A stretch of 53,898 bases of DNA from Akkermansiaceae bacterium (GTDB taxonomy: Bacteria; Verrucomicrobiota; Verrucomicrobiia; Verrucomicrobiales; Akkermansiaceae), in the NCBI GenBank assembly GCA_025354565.1, contig JANXMQ010000129.1, positions 1 to 53,898 of the forward strand, read 5' to 3'. Shown piece by piece: positions 9,031 through 17,162 of the stretch. A program made the position numbers and the translations under genes. The notes beneath the pieces were generated by a model. The model saw only the letters and a list, made by a program, of their open reading frames with translations. It ran no database searches and was not told the DNA's origin. The first letter of the stretch is position 1; each line of letters opens with the position of its first letter.

Positions 9031-9456
9031 TTACCTCAGGTGCCGGCCGTGGGTTGCTATCGGCCCGTTTCCCGAAAGGGCATCTAGCACCCGGGGGAGG
9101 ATTGCGGACTTGAGCAGGACAGGGAGGGCCGTTTTCCCCAAGATGCCGAGTGCTCCCGTTAGGACAACGCCGGACAGTGACTTGGGCGGGGCCTTGGTGA
9201 CTGATACCGTCACGGGATGGTGCATACTATCAGACGCCCGTTTGCTGCGGAAGAGAAACAACGCGGGAATGACTCCCGCCGTAAATGCTAGGAAGACCAT
9301 GAGGCTGGCATGGCGATCAACCACTCGGTGCATCACTCGCGCGGGGCTGAGTTGGCTGCGCAAATGATGAACCTCGGCGCGGATCTCGGCGCGGCCCTGC
9401 GCAAGCGCGCGAAGGGCCTGCTGCTTTAGTTCTTGGTTGTTGCTGTTTTTAGCCAT
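9031..9456 (-). CDS. Small single-helix membrane protein, DUF3618-like
   Basis: 141 residues. The N-terminal 40 residues are helical and charged (QQALRALAQGRAEIRAEV), followed by HRVVDRHASLMVFLAFTAG, whose hydrophobic stretch (about 50-70) is the membrane helix, and a basic tail. The layout recalls YqjK/DUF3618-type proteins, but I cannot assign a family firmly. It overlaps the end of the YihY gene by 31 bp, so the genes are translationally linked. It is last of four genes for membrane-anchored proteins read in the same direction. Confidence 0.55.
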   Translation of the reverse strand: MAKNSNNQELKQQALRALAQGRAEIRAEVHHLRSQLSPARVMHRVVDRHASLMVFLAFTAGVIPALFLFRSKRASDSMHHPVTVSVTKAPPKSLSGVVLTGALGILGKTALPVLLKSAILPRVLDALSGNGPIATHGRHLR

Positions 9457-10781
9457 ACGCGGTCTTTTTTCAGTTCGTTAATGCTGTCCGCAAACCAGCG
9501 TGCGTGGGTGAGCCGCTTCCACATCAGGACTAACGCCGCTAGAGCAATGAAAAGATGCAGGCCACCGGCAACGCCGGTTGCCGTCATCCAGGACAACCCC
9601 AAGCAGTGGGTCAACACTCCAACCAGTGTCGTCGCTAACAGCAACCAGCCCGCGAAAAGCGCCACCACTGCCACCGCCAGCCAAATTCCGAGGCCTATCA
9701 CCTGTTGTGAAGCTTCCCGTGCCTCGATGCTTAGCAGCAAGCCGCGTCCTTCCAGATACTTGAGAACGGGGGCCAGCACCCGGTGCGGGGACGCGGTCTG
9801 CATTGGACGATCCACCGTGACCCAAGCCGTGGGAGCGCTGCCGACTGCCCGAGCGGCGGTCGGCGGCAGTCCTTGACACGCACGCTGCTCCGGGGTAACG
9901 CACCGCGCATCCGCCGAAGGCTCCGTAACACAATCGTTGGCCTCCGCATAGACCCGGGTGAACTCCGCGCCAAAAAACAAAATACACGAGGTATAGTAAA
10001 CCCATAACAACAACAGCACGACCGATCCGGCCGCCCCATATGCGCCGGCGACACCCTCCCGGCCGAGATACCAACCGAGTCCGGTCTTGCCGACTTCAAA
10101 TAACAGCGCGGTGATCAGCGCGCCGAACCAGACATGCCGCCAGCGGATTTGTGCGTCGGGCAGTACTTTGAAGATCATCGCAAAAAGTATAGTTACAATG
10201 CCCATCGATATTACAAAGGCAAGCGCGGCCCACACGACCGCCGGCAGCGGCAGCATCCTTTCCAGCCGGTTGTTTAATCCCGCGATGGCCGTGGTCAGCA
10301 TGAGTGAAACCAGCAGCAGGAACCCAATCACCAGCACCATGCTGAAGTTCAGGAACTTCCCGCGCACTATTGCGAGGATGCCTTGGCCGGGCTTGGGCTT
10401 AACGCCCCAAATGATATTGAGCGCGTCCTTGAGCTGGCCGAAAACACCCGATGCGCCTAGAAGCAGCATCACAAAACCCAGCACGGTGGCCATCACGCCT
10501 TGCGAGGGTTGCGAGGCGCTTTCGACCATGGATTGGATGGCTGCTGCGGATTCGGCACCCACGTATCCCTTCAGTTCGCCATAGAGCCGGCCTGTCACGG
10601 CTTCAGTTCCTAACACCAGCCCGGCAATGCCAATGGAGATAACCAGCAGTGGGGCGATGGAAAAGATTGAATAGTAAGCGAGCGCGGCGCTCAGTCGCGA
10701 CGCCTTGTCTTCCCTCCAATTATCCGTCGAACGCTTGACGAGGTTGACCCAGTGGTTGTCCGTGGTCGCCTTGTAGTTCAT
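9426..10781 (-). CDS. YihY/UPF0761 family inner-membrane protein
   Basis: 451 residues from the ATG at 10781 (MNYKATTDNH); the open frame extends 60 codons upstream but that part is low-complexity and not family-like. The YihY core is clear: RLSAALAYYSIFSIAPLL near the N-terminus, six predicted membrane helices through about residue 290, and the VLLLLWVYYTSCILFFGAEF segment with the family's YxSxxIxxxGAEFT-like motif. Once called ribonuclease BN, the family is now regarded as membrane proteins of unknown or transport function. An extra C-terminal region (about 300-451) has two more hydrophobic helices (near AVVALFAGWLLL and GLHLFIALAALVL), which is longer than the usual family length of about 300. 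Confidence 0.88.
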   Translation of the reverse strand: MNYKATTDNHWVNLVKRSTDNWREDKASRLSAALAYYSIFSIAPLLVISIGIAGLVLGTEAVTGRLYGELKGYVGAESAAAIQSMVESASQPSQGVMATVLGFVMLLLGASGVFGQLKDALNIIWGVKPKPGQGILAIVRGKFLNFSMVLVIGFLLLVSLMLTTAIAGLNNRLERMLPLPAVVWAALAFVISMGIVTILFAMIFKVLPDAQIRWRHVWFGALITALLFEVGKTGLGWYLGREGVAGAYGAAGSVVLLLLWVYYTSCILFFGAEFTRVYAEANDCVTEPSADARCVTPEQRACQGLPPTAARAVGSAPTAWVTVDRPMQTASPHRVLAPVLKYLEGRGLLLSIEAREASQQVIGLGIWLAVAVVALFAGWLLLATTLVGVLTHCLGLSWMTATGVAGGLHLFIALAALVLMWKRLTHARWFADSINELKKDRVWLKTATTKN

Positions 10782-10825
10782 AGTTTGGTCGGTGAGGTTG
10801 GCAACTCCTGTCTTGCAAGATCCTG

Positions 10826-11128
10826 CTAGCGGCGGGCTTGCTTTTGAAGGAACCCGCACAACTTGGCCGCGCCCAACACAAACAAGACGGGCGGTGCCAA
10901 CGCCGCCAGCAGCCGGACTTGTGATACGAGCAACGCCCGCACTGGCAATCGGTGCAGACAATAGCCAGTCCCCACCGCGATCAGGACCGCTTTGGTGGGT
11001 GATTGTTTCACCTTTGCCTCGCAGGCTTCATAGGTGCCGCAAGCTTTGGCTTTTACATCCTCGATCATGGAATTTACTTCCTGCTCGATGGTGGGTGATT
11101 CGGACATGGTGGAGGGCAAGGCAGTCAT
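10826..11128 (-). CDS. Small membrane protein, ElaB/YqjD-like
   Basis: 100 residues. A short amphipathic N-terminus (TIEQEVNSMIEDVKAKA) precedes SPTKAVLIAVGTGYCLHRL and a second hydrophobic stretch (LLAALAPPVLFVLGAA). The order, charged helix then membrane anchor after a PxKAV motif, resembles ElaB/YqjD (DUF883) proteins that tether ribosomes or stress factors to the membrane, but similarity is weak. It begins two bases after the stop of the upstream gene, which supports the first ATG; Met8 is an alternative start. Confidence 0.55.
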   Translation of the reverse strand: MTALPSTMSESPTIEQEVNSMIEDVKAKACGTYEACEAKVKQSPTKAVLIAVGTGYCLHRLPVRALLVSQVRLLAALAPPVLFVLGAAKLCGFLQKQARR

Positions 11129-11130
11129 GG

Positions 11131-11784
11131 TTACCAGAATTTTAGGTTGTCGTAGAGGGACCGGAGGGATGAGGTGAATGTGTCGCGCGCCTCCTCAAGG
11201 GGCTCGAAGATGGCGCTCTCCTTGAGAGATGCTTCGTGGCGACTCAAGAGCAGATAGCAGGCGGCTGCACCGAACAGGGCGGCACCGAGGACCGCAGGTA
11301 GGGGGTTCTCGCGGATTTTCTCGCTGGCGCGAGCCGTGAGTGGGCTGGTTTTCTTGCACAGAGCTTCGTAGGCTGCTGAGACGGCTTCCTCTAAAGGTTT
11401 CAACGTTTGATCAACGGTGGCTGTGATTTGACCGGCATCGCCGGTGGCAGGTTTATGCTTCATGGTGTTTTTCTTGGAGGTTGTGGAAGATTGGAGTGTC
11501 TGCTGGCTGAAAAACTGAAGTTCCCAAGGAAACCCAGTGGAGGCCAAATAGGCGGAAGGATGGAGAGCCCCGGATGCGGCGAGGAAGCTGGAGGCCCGCG
11601 CATGGGAAACCCAGTGATGCATCCCATTCCCGTCCCGAAAACATAACTCTCCGGTAAGATCTTGTGCGGGCACGCGCATGGTTTCCAAAATCTCAGCGAT
11701 AGTTAGATCCTCATGGGCGGCGGGTCCGGTGAATGAACTGTCGGAGGCGAAATCGCTTCGGGTGAAATGGGATTCATCTGGCAT
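11131..11784 (-). CDS. ElaB/YqjD (DUF883)-like membrane protein with unusual N-terminal extension
   Basis: The ATG at 11784 has a strong Shine-Dalgarno site, AAGGAGG nine bases upstream, and gives 217 residues. Only the last 108 residues look like a DUF883 protein: a helical region (VDQTLKPLEEAVSAAYEAL), then ENPLPAVLGAALFGAAACYL as membrane anchor, and a short helical tail. This part has its own ATG at 11463. The preceding 110 residues (for example TIAEILETMRVPAQDL) match nothing I recognise and may be a domain or a decayed fragment fused in frame. It is first of the four-gene membrane block. Confidence 0.55.
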   Translation of the reverse strand: MPDESHFTRSDFASDSSFTGPAAHEDLTIAEILETMRVPAQDLTGELCFRDGNGMHHWVSHARASSFLAASGALHPSAYLASTGFPWELQFFSQQTLQSSTTSKKNTMKHKPATGDAGQITATVDQTLKPLEEAVSAAYEALCKKTSPLTARASEKIRENPLPAVLGAALFGAAACYLLLSRHEASLKESAIFEPLEEARDTFTSSLRSLYDNLKFW

Positions 11785-12175
11785 GATCACTATCCTCCTT
11801 GCAGACCGCGTTCCTGATCCGTGGGATGTAGGGATTCCCTAGGCATTAGGCTTTTCCGGGATTCCGGCCAGCGTTGGCGGACATGCAAACTGCGATGAGG
11901 TGATGCAATTTGCCCTAACTGTTGGACGGGCGGGCCCTTCGTATAACGGGCCGCCGGTGCCCGAAATGGACTTGCCGGAAAATGACAAGCGCGTCGTGGA
12001 ATCGCCCCATCTAGCTCATGGCGGTTGCCTAACTCTTCAACATGGGGAGGCGCTGGCGGGGGAGGGAATGGGAGAGTGATAATGGGCTGTGGACCCGGAC
12101 TTCTAATAGCCGCAATACTGGAACAGTTTTCCTCGACGCGGGACATTTCCGGTCTTTCCTTACGCCATTGATACA

Positions 12176-12345
12176 ATGTCACCTGCTCGCCTCGATCTCG
12201 TTACCACCGTAGCCGGAATTGCCATGCATTCGGTGGAAATGGGCGGGAAGGCAGACAGGCGCTCTCCGGATTTGGTGCTTGTACACGGCCTCGGGATGTC
12301 CAATCGCTACATGATGCCCACTGTGGAACGGCTATTTGCTTGGGG
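12176..12345 (+). pseudogene. N-terminal fragment of an alpha/beta hydrolase
   Basis: The plus strand reads PDLVLVHGLGMSNRYMMPT followed by VERL. VLVHGLG is the oxyanion-hole HG motif of alpha/beta hydrolases and xSxRYMxPTxERLA is typical of the strand-helix unit after it. The match stops abruptly at about 12,345, where sequence for an unrelated protein begins. The catalytic serine, acid and histidine are all missing. Confidence 0.55.
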
Positions 12346-12500
12346 AAACGTCGTGCACCCCTCCCACGGAAGGGACGCGCGGTGAACGCGTCACCTACAC
12401 TGCCAACGTATCCGACTTCGACGGCGACGCCGTGCCGGTCGTCTGGCGCGTCAATGGTGCGGTCGTGCAAACTGACAATATCGCAGCCGCCACTCCGCCC
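12346..12500 (+). pseudogene. Fragment of an Ig-like/cadherin-like repeat protein
   Basis: The frame starting near 12,336 reads GERVTYTANVSDFDGDAV and WRVNGAVVQTDNI, a typical beta-strand pattern of bacterial Ig-like or hyalin-type surface domains (xVxYTANxSDxDGDxxxxxWxVNGxxVQTDNI). It continues into sequence without domain character. No start or secretion signal belongs to it. It is fused directly to the hydrolase fragment, so a deletion or recombination joined two unrelated genes. Confidence 0.45.
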
Positions 12501-13613
12501 ACCACTCCCACCGTGCTCCATCTCGGCTCCTATCCTGCTGTGGCGGCGGCGCAGTTCCGGCGTGTCCCGCTGCGTGCTCACAGGTTCGCCAGGTCGAACC
12601 GCTTGAGTTCCTCCATCGCATCGCGCGAACCCGCAAGGTTCCCTCTTCAAAGATTGCCTCCCACTCGAAGGGTTCTACCTAGGCCCGCCGCAGGTCCCGG
12701 GTTGCCAAGTAGAGCTCTCATTCCTGAACCGCGCTGCCCACCCCCAACGCCAGCTCATCCCATCGGCTTTCATTTTTCGCTGTCACGGCATGATCATCCA
12801 CCGGCTTCGCATGGCATTAAGAACTCGCTCATCCACGCCTTAACCTCCACGCTGTAACCCGGCCCGGGCATCACTTTCACCCTCCGTCCACCATTTTCTG
12901 GTCACTGATTTGCCTCCGGCCACGCCTATCTGCCGCTATACCCGTCCAAGGGCTCGCGATGCTTCCCACCATCCTAACCGCTGAAGCTGTTCCTGCGGGT
13001 GGTATTTTTCTACATTCTCTGGATCTATCAAAAAAGCGGACCAACAGCGGGTGTCTGCCTGGCACGAATTAAACGGCTGTCGCGGTGCCTGCCACCGATT
13101 TGGGCGAGCGATGACGCTTGCCGGGAATCTTGGCGGGTTCCGGGGTGAGTGACCGCATGGATTAATGCCAAGTAGTTAATCAAAGTGGGCTTTGAGGACG
13201 CTTCGTGGGAGTTGGAGGAATGGCAATGGCGTTTTTTCATGGTACTGGGAGTTTGCTTCCTCCTCGCAGCAGCCGGACCAGCTTTCACTTTGCGAGCGGA
13301 TGACTCATTTTGAGCGACTTGAAACCAACTTGGCCGTTCAACTCCACCGGCTGCCGCCGACGGAATTGCAAATCGTCACCCGCCACTCTTTTGATGAAGG
13401 CAGAAAGCACGGTGCGAATGTGGGAAATGATCCAGCGAAGCGCTGACTTGTTTCTGTGGGGGGGGAAGTGTGAGGCAATTCCGACTGAGCGGTGAGAAGT
13501 GACCATCAAGCTGCGCCCGGAGTGGCCGGTCACGAAGCTGACGAAGGACGGCAAGGACATCGGCTGGAATCCGAGGACGGCGCGATCGCGGTCGTGATGA
13601 CAGGCCCGGCTAA

Positions 13614-13648
13614 GTTGAACATCGAACACCCAACATTGAACTTCGAAG
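13614..13648. repeat. Short interspersed repeat (GTTGAACATCGAAC type)
   Basis: The segment is made of near-copies of a TTGAAC/CGAAC unit (GTTGAACATCGAAC, CCAACATTGAAC, TTCGAAG). Such strings of TTGAACAT and CATCGAA words are typical of short non-coding repeats in intergenic DNA. It lies within the debris region and does not belong to any gene. Confidence 0.4.
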
Positions 13649-13851
13649 TGAAGAGGGGAACTGAGAGCTGGGCGAGACGCCGCAGCCACTTTGAGAGGAG
13701 GTGATTGGGTTGGTTTTGAAGCAGGGGAAGGCGTTGGCGAATGTTTGGACGGGGGGAAAGAAGTGCCGAGTCACCAGTGATCAGTGAAGAGGATGAGCAG
13801 ACGAAGAATTCTCGATAATGCGGAGTGAACGAGTGAAGCCTAACCAGCATG

Positions 13852-13932
13852 GCCGAAGGGCAAATGATTGTTGATTTTGGATCTTTGAAGCCACCGGATG
13901 GGCCTTCCTTCGGCAATCAAAATTCAACAATC
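13852..13932. terminator. Nested inverted repeat downstream of sensor kinase gene, possible terminator
   Basis: The left arm GATTGTTGATTTTGG (13866-13880) pairs with CAAAATTCAACAATC (13918-13932) with one bulged base; inside this lies a second inverted pair, GCCGAAGG at 13852 against CCTTCGGC at 13907. The element begins eight bases past the stop of the kinase gene read on the minus strand, the right place for a transcription terminator, though without a clear U-run. It may equally be a copy of a repeat family. Confidence 0.4.
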
Positions 13933-13940
13933 GGCATGCA

Positions 13941-15119
13941 TCAATCCATCGCGGACTGACTCACCTTGCAGTGGCGTGGGAGCCGGACCGTGAAGGTGGT
14001 TTCTTCTCCCGCCGAGACGACGGTGATGGAGCCGCCATGGGCGTTTGCAACCTCACGCGCAATGTAAAGTCCAAGTCCAACGCTGCCGGCGGGTGCGTGG
14101 TGCTCCGCACAGCCGGAAGCCTGGTGGCGTTTCATCGGATCGAAAATGACACTGATTTTTTCTTCAGGGATCGGCGGGCCAAAGTTGTGAACCGCCAAGA
14201 GCGCACCGTCCGCGGAGAGGGTAGCGGTTAGGGTCACGGGCCTGGTGGCGGAGCCGTGTTGGACGGCATTTCCCAGAAGGTTGGATATAAGCTGGCGAAG
14301 ACGCCCGCTATCCCATCTGCCGGTGGTGTCGCCCTCCGGTTCGGTGAAAACGAACGAGCGGGCGGGGTGGACGGACCGCAGCTCAGCGAGCACCTCGTGG
14401 CACAGCGGAAGCAGGGCCATAGGCCCCGGTCGGACCTCCATCCTCGCACCCAACCGGGCACCCGTGAAGTCGAGAATGTCGCGGACGAGGTGGTTCATCG
14501 CATCGAGACTGGAGCGTAGGATCGTGGCCATGTGCCGGGAGTCGGGATCGAGCGTGGTGGATTCCGCGAGCAAATACGCAACCAGGGTGGCCGCAGTGAG
14601 CGGGCTGCGAAGATCGTGCCCGAGGATCCCAAGGAAATACTCTCGGGAAGCGTCCACCTTGTCCGCGAAGCTGGCGATGGACTCGGCGAGCGACTGGTCG
14701 ATGGCTTCGTTAAAGCGAATGATGTCCTGCCCGACATGTGGACCCGCTTCCGGGCTGCTGGAAATCCAAAGCTGGATGACACTGGCTCGAAGGGCTCGAT
14801 ACTCGGCGACCAACTCCCGCAACTCAAACCCGGAAGACAGCCGGCTAAGGGCATGCTGGGTGGATGCTGTGTCCACCCGCTGGCTGGCTTCAGTCTGTTC
14901 GCTGTAAAATCCTCCGCCGAGGCCCTTGGATTTTGAGCTTTGCTCGGCATCCGTCTGGGATTCCTTCATGTCCGCCGCCACGGCAGTGAGCATTTCGCCT
15001 GCATGGTCCCGTAGGACCGGGGCGCTGGCGACAGGTCCCGTCCAGATGCTGCGGGCGAAGGATTCCCACTCCTTGAGGATCATTTCGGTATTAGCGAGAA
15101 TAAAGTCGGCAAGCCTCAT
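13941..15119 (-). CDS. Sensor histidine kinase with RsbRD-like N-terminal domain
   Basis: 392 residues from the ATG at 15119; an upstream extension of 56 codons lacks domain character. Residues 1-150 are all-helical with LRDHAGEMLTAVAADM and ELVAEYRALRASVI, a layout like the N-terminal RsbRD domain of stress-signalling kinases. HisKA follows with phospho-acceptor His168 (LGHDLRSPL), then HATPase_c with Asn284 in LLGNAVQHG, HNFGPPIP (311-318) and GLGLYIA (348-354). No membrane helix: a cytoplasmic sensor. It is divergent from ku with 260 bp between them, so promoters of both should lie there. No response regulator is adjacent. Confidence 0.88.
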   Translation of the reverse strand: MRLADFILANTEMILKEWESFARSIWTGPVASAPVLRDHAGEMLTAVAADMKESQTDAEQSSKSKGLGGGFYSEQTEASQRVDTASTQHALSRLSSGFELRELVAEYRALRASVIQLWISSSPEAGPHVGQDIIRFNEAIDQSLAESIASFADKVDASREYFLGILGHDLRSPLTAATLVAYLLAESTTLDPDSRHMATILRSSLDAMNHLVRDILDFTGARLGARMEVRPGPMALLPLCHEVLAELRSVHPARSFVFTEPEGDTTGRWDSGRLRQLISNLLGNAVQHGSATRPVTLTATLSADGALLAVHNFGPPIPEEKISVIFDPMKRHQASGCAEHHAPAGSVGLGLYIAREVANAHGGSITVVSAGEETTFTVRLPRHCKVSQSAMD

Positions 15120-15379
15120 CGGGGAATCATTGCGAAATAATGATACATTGACTAGGGGAAAGTGGAGGCCGAGGAGACTGGAGGGTAGTGAATCGCCTAA
15201 GAGCCAGGCTTCGCCACATTTTGTCACAGCCTGGTAGCGCAGGCATTGGATTGGCGGTTCCGGCACGCAGGTTACGACGTCGAACATCGAATGGAGAGAA
15301 GAAGACCCAGACCCCAGCGTGCCGCAGGTGTGCGTGGAAATGGTGGCGGAGTCCGAAATTCCTGCTACGGTTGCGGATT

Positions 15380-16303
15380 ATGGCTCGTTCAATATGGAAA
15401 GGTGCGATCGCGTTTGGTCTGGTCAATATTCCCGTGGGTTTAACCAGCGCCGAATCCCGGCCGGATATCCAATTGCACATGGTGGACAGCAAAAATCATG
15501 CGCGCATCCGCTACGAGCGGGTCAACGCCGATACCGGCGAAGAGGTTCCCTGGGACCGCATGGTGAAAGGCTACGAGCACGAAGACGGGAAGTTCATCTT
15601 ACTCACTGAGGAAGATCTTGAGGCAGTGCAGCCGAAGCTAACCAAAACCATCGAGATCGAGTCATTTGTCTCCTTGGACGACATCGATCCGTTGTTGTTC
15701 GACAAGCCCTACTACCTTGAGCCTGAAAAACGCGGACAAAAAGCTTATGCACTGTTGCGTGAAGCGCTACGCCAGACGGGAAAGGCTGGCATCTCGAAGG
15801 TAGTGATCCGAACGCGCGAATATCTCTCGGCGATGTTTGTCCGCGACGATGTGATGATCCTGATGCTCCTTCGCTTCCCGCAGGAAATCCGGGCATCATC
15901 GAAACTGGAACTCCCCGCTTCTGCGGACGTCGCCTTCCAGCCAAAGAAGCATGAGATGGATCTCGCCATGCGCTTGATCGATGAGATGGCGGGAAAATGG
16001 AAGCCCGACGAATATCATGATGAGTACCGTGAGGCTCTCATGGATTTTATCGAGAAGAAGGTCAGTGGAGGTGAGGCTGTGGATGACGTGAAACAGGGAG
16101 AGGATCGTGAGGAAGCGGGCGGCAGCAACGTTCTTGATCTGGCGGAATACCTGAAACGCAGCATCAAAGGTGAAAGCCCGGGCAAATCCCTAACGGGCGC
16201 GTCTTCCAAAACAAAGCCGTCTGCCAAAAAGGCAGTTGCCAAGAAGGTCGCCAAGAAGGTCGCCAAGAAGGCGGCGTCGAAAAGTGGCCGCCAGTCTGCA
16301 TGA
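15380..16303 (+). CDS. ku: Ku, DNA end-binding protein of bacterial NHEJ
   Basis: 307 residues starting at the ATG at 15380 (ARSIWKGAIAFGLVNIPV is the canonical Ku N-terminus); the longer open frame upstream is not coding. The Ku core spans about 1-255, with GEEVPWDRMVKGYEHEDG, EDLEAVQPKLTKTIEIESFV and YYLEPEKRGQKAYALLREAL. A Lys/Ala-rich tail (KKAVAKKVAKKVAKKAASKS) follows, as in many bacterial Ku proteins, aiding DNA retention. Ku forms a homodimeric ring on double-strand break ends and recruits LigD, encoded 860 bp downstream in the same direction. Upstream DNA contains no clear Shine-Dalgarno site. Confidence 0.96.
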   Translation: MARSIWKGAIAFGLVNIPVGLTSAESRPDIQLHMVDSKNHARIRYERVNADTGEEVPWDRMVKGYEHEDGKFILLTEEDLEAVQPKLTKTIEIESFVSLDDIDPLLFDKPYYLEPEKRGQKAYALLREALRQTGKAGISKVVIRTREYLSAMFVRDDVMILMLLRFPQEIRASSKLELPASADVAFQPKKHEMDLAMRLIDEMAGKWKPDEYHDEYREALMDFIEKKVSGGEAVDDVKQGEDREEAGGSNVLDLAEYLKRSIKGESPGKSLTGASSKTKPSAKKAVAKKVAKKVAKKAASKSGRQSA

Positions 16304-16518
16304 GCATTCGATCCTCCGTTACTTCGTTAGATCGTGGTGTGGCCGGCTAGACTCGGAAGGATTTTGCACGCGGGGAGTGCGAGATGCATGGCGATTGCCT
16401 GAGGGGCCGTCGCTTGCAAGGCGACAATCTGGCAACTTTTCCGCGTAATGGCGGGAGTGGTCAGAGACTGGATTGCTCGGCGGACAAGTGGCGCGGGCGC
16501 TGCTAAACAGATGCCGCT

Positions 16519-17028
16519 ATGAAAACTTCAAATGACGACCTAACAAGAGATGCAAATCGGGATCCAATCACCGGTGAACCGGGTTCCCACCCCGTAGGAA
16601 CCGGCCTTGGCAGCGCGGGCGGAGCGGCGGCAGGAGCTGCGATGGGAGCCGTCGGCGGACCGGTGGGCATGGCAGTGGGCGGTGTGATCGGCGCGGTGGC
16701 AGGCGCGGTGGCCGGACATGCTGCGGGAGAAGCCGTGGATCCCACCGCGGAGGATGCCTTCTGGAAGGAAAACTATCGAAGCGAAATCTATCATGATCCT
16801 CGATACGATTATGATGACTATGGCCCTGCTTACCGCTTGGGCTACGAAAAGATCGGTGAACGCTCCGGGCGAACCTATGAAGATTCCGAGACGGCCTTGG
16901 CAAGCGCTTGGGAGGATGCTCGCGGCACCTCGCGGCTCCGCTGGGACGACGCCCGCCACGCGGTGCGCGCGGGCTGGCATCGCGTCGAGCGTGCAATCCC
17001 GGGCGACGCGCATGGGGACGGCTTGTGA
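16519..17028 (+). CDS. Glycine-zipper stress-type protein between ku and ligD
   Basis: 169 residues, ATG at 16519. A hydrophilic N-terminus (to about residue 32) is followed by a long Gly/Ala repeat with GxxxG spacing (about 33-75: [20 protein letters not shown]), able to form one or two membrane helices. The C-terminal 90 residues are polar and aromatic ([40 protein letters not shown]). Proteins with this two-part build are widespread hypotheticals near DUF892-like and osmotic stress genes; function unknown. The C-terminal part repeats a W-x-D-A-R-like unit three times. Its position between ku and ligD suggests joint expression. Confidence 0.8.
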   Translation: MKTSNDDLTRDANRDPITGEPGSHPVGTGLGSAGGAAAGAAMGAVGGPVGMAVGGVIGAVAGAVAGHAAGEAVDPTAEDAFWKENYRSEIYHDPRYDYDDYGPAYRLGYEKIGERSGRTYEDSETALASAWEDARGTSRLRWDDARHAVRAGWHRVERAIPGDAHGDGL

Positions 17029-17162
17029 CTGACCTGATGCTAGCGGTTCGAGGTGTTTTGGGATCGTGTGGTGCTCGGTTTGATGGCAAAGCCCCGATGA
17101 CCCTCCGTCGCTTCGAGTGGCTTTAACCTTCCTGGAAGAGCAGTCGTTTAAAGATCGCAGCC

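Larger units (their letters stand above)
11785..13940. other. 2.1-kb stretch of gene debris without an intact gene
   Basis: Several open frames cross this stretch on both strands, but none has a believable full-length protein. Recognisable pieces are listed separately: an alpha/beta-hydrolase N-terminus, an Ig-like fragment, and two repeat elements. A further piece near 13498-13596 reads LRPEWPVTKLTKDGKDIGW before two stops, apparently the end of some lost gene. The 12,500-13,490 part shows nothing I can identify. Confidence 0.5.

Noticed and set aside
11790..12182. A 130-residue minus-strand frame with a transposase-like beginning (TLYQWRKERPEM).
   Set aside because: The rest is proline- and arginine-rich without family pattern; the short similarity is not enough to call a transposase.
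13285..13689. A 134-residue minus-strand frame.
   Set aside because: It crosses a repeat element and has no domain character; probably chance.
15188..15379. An extended N-terminus for Ku.
   Set aside because: The family begins at ARSIWKG; the preceding 64 residues are basic and low in domain character and overlap the control region.
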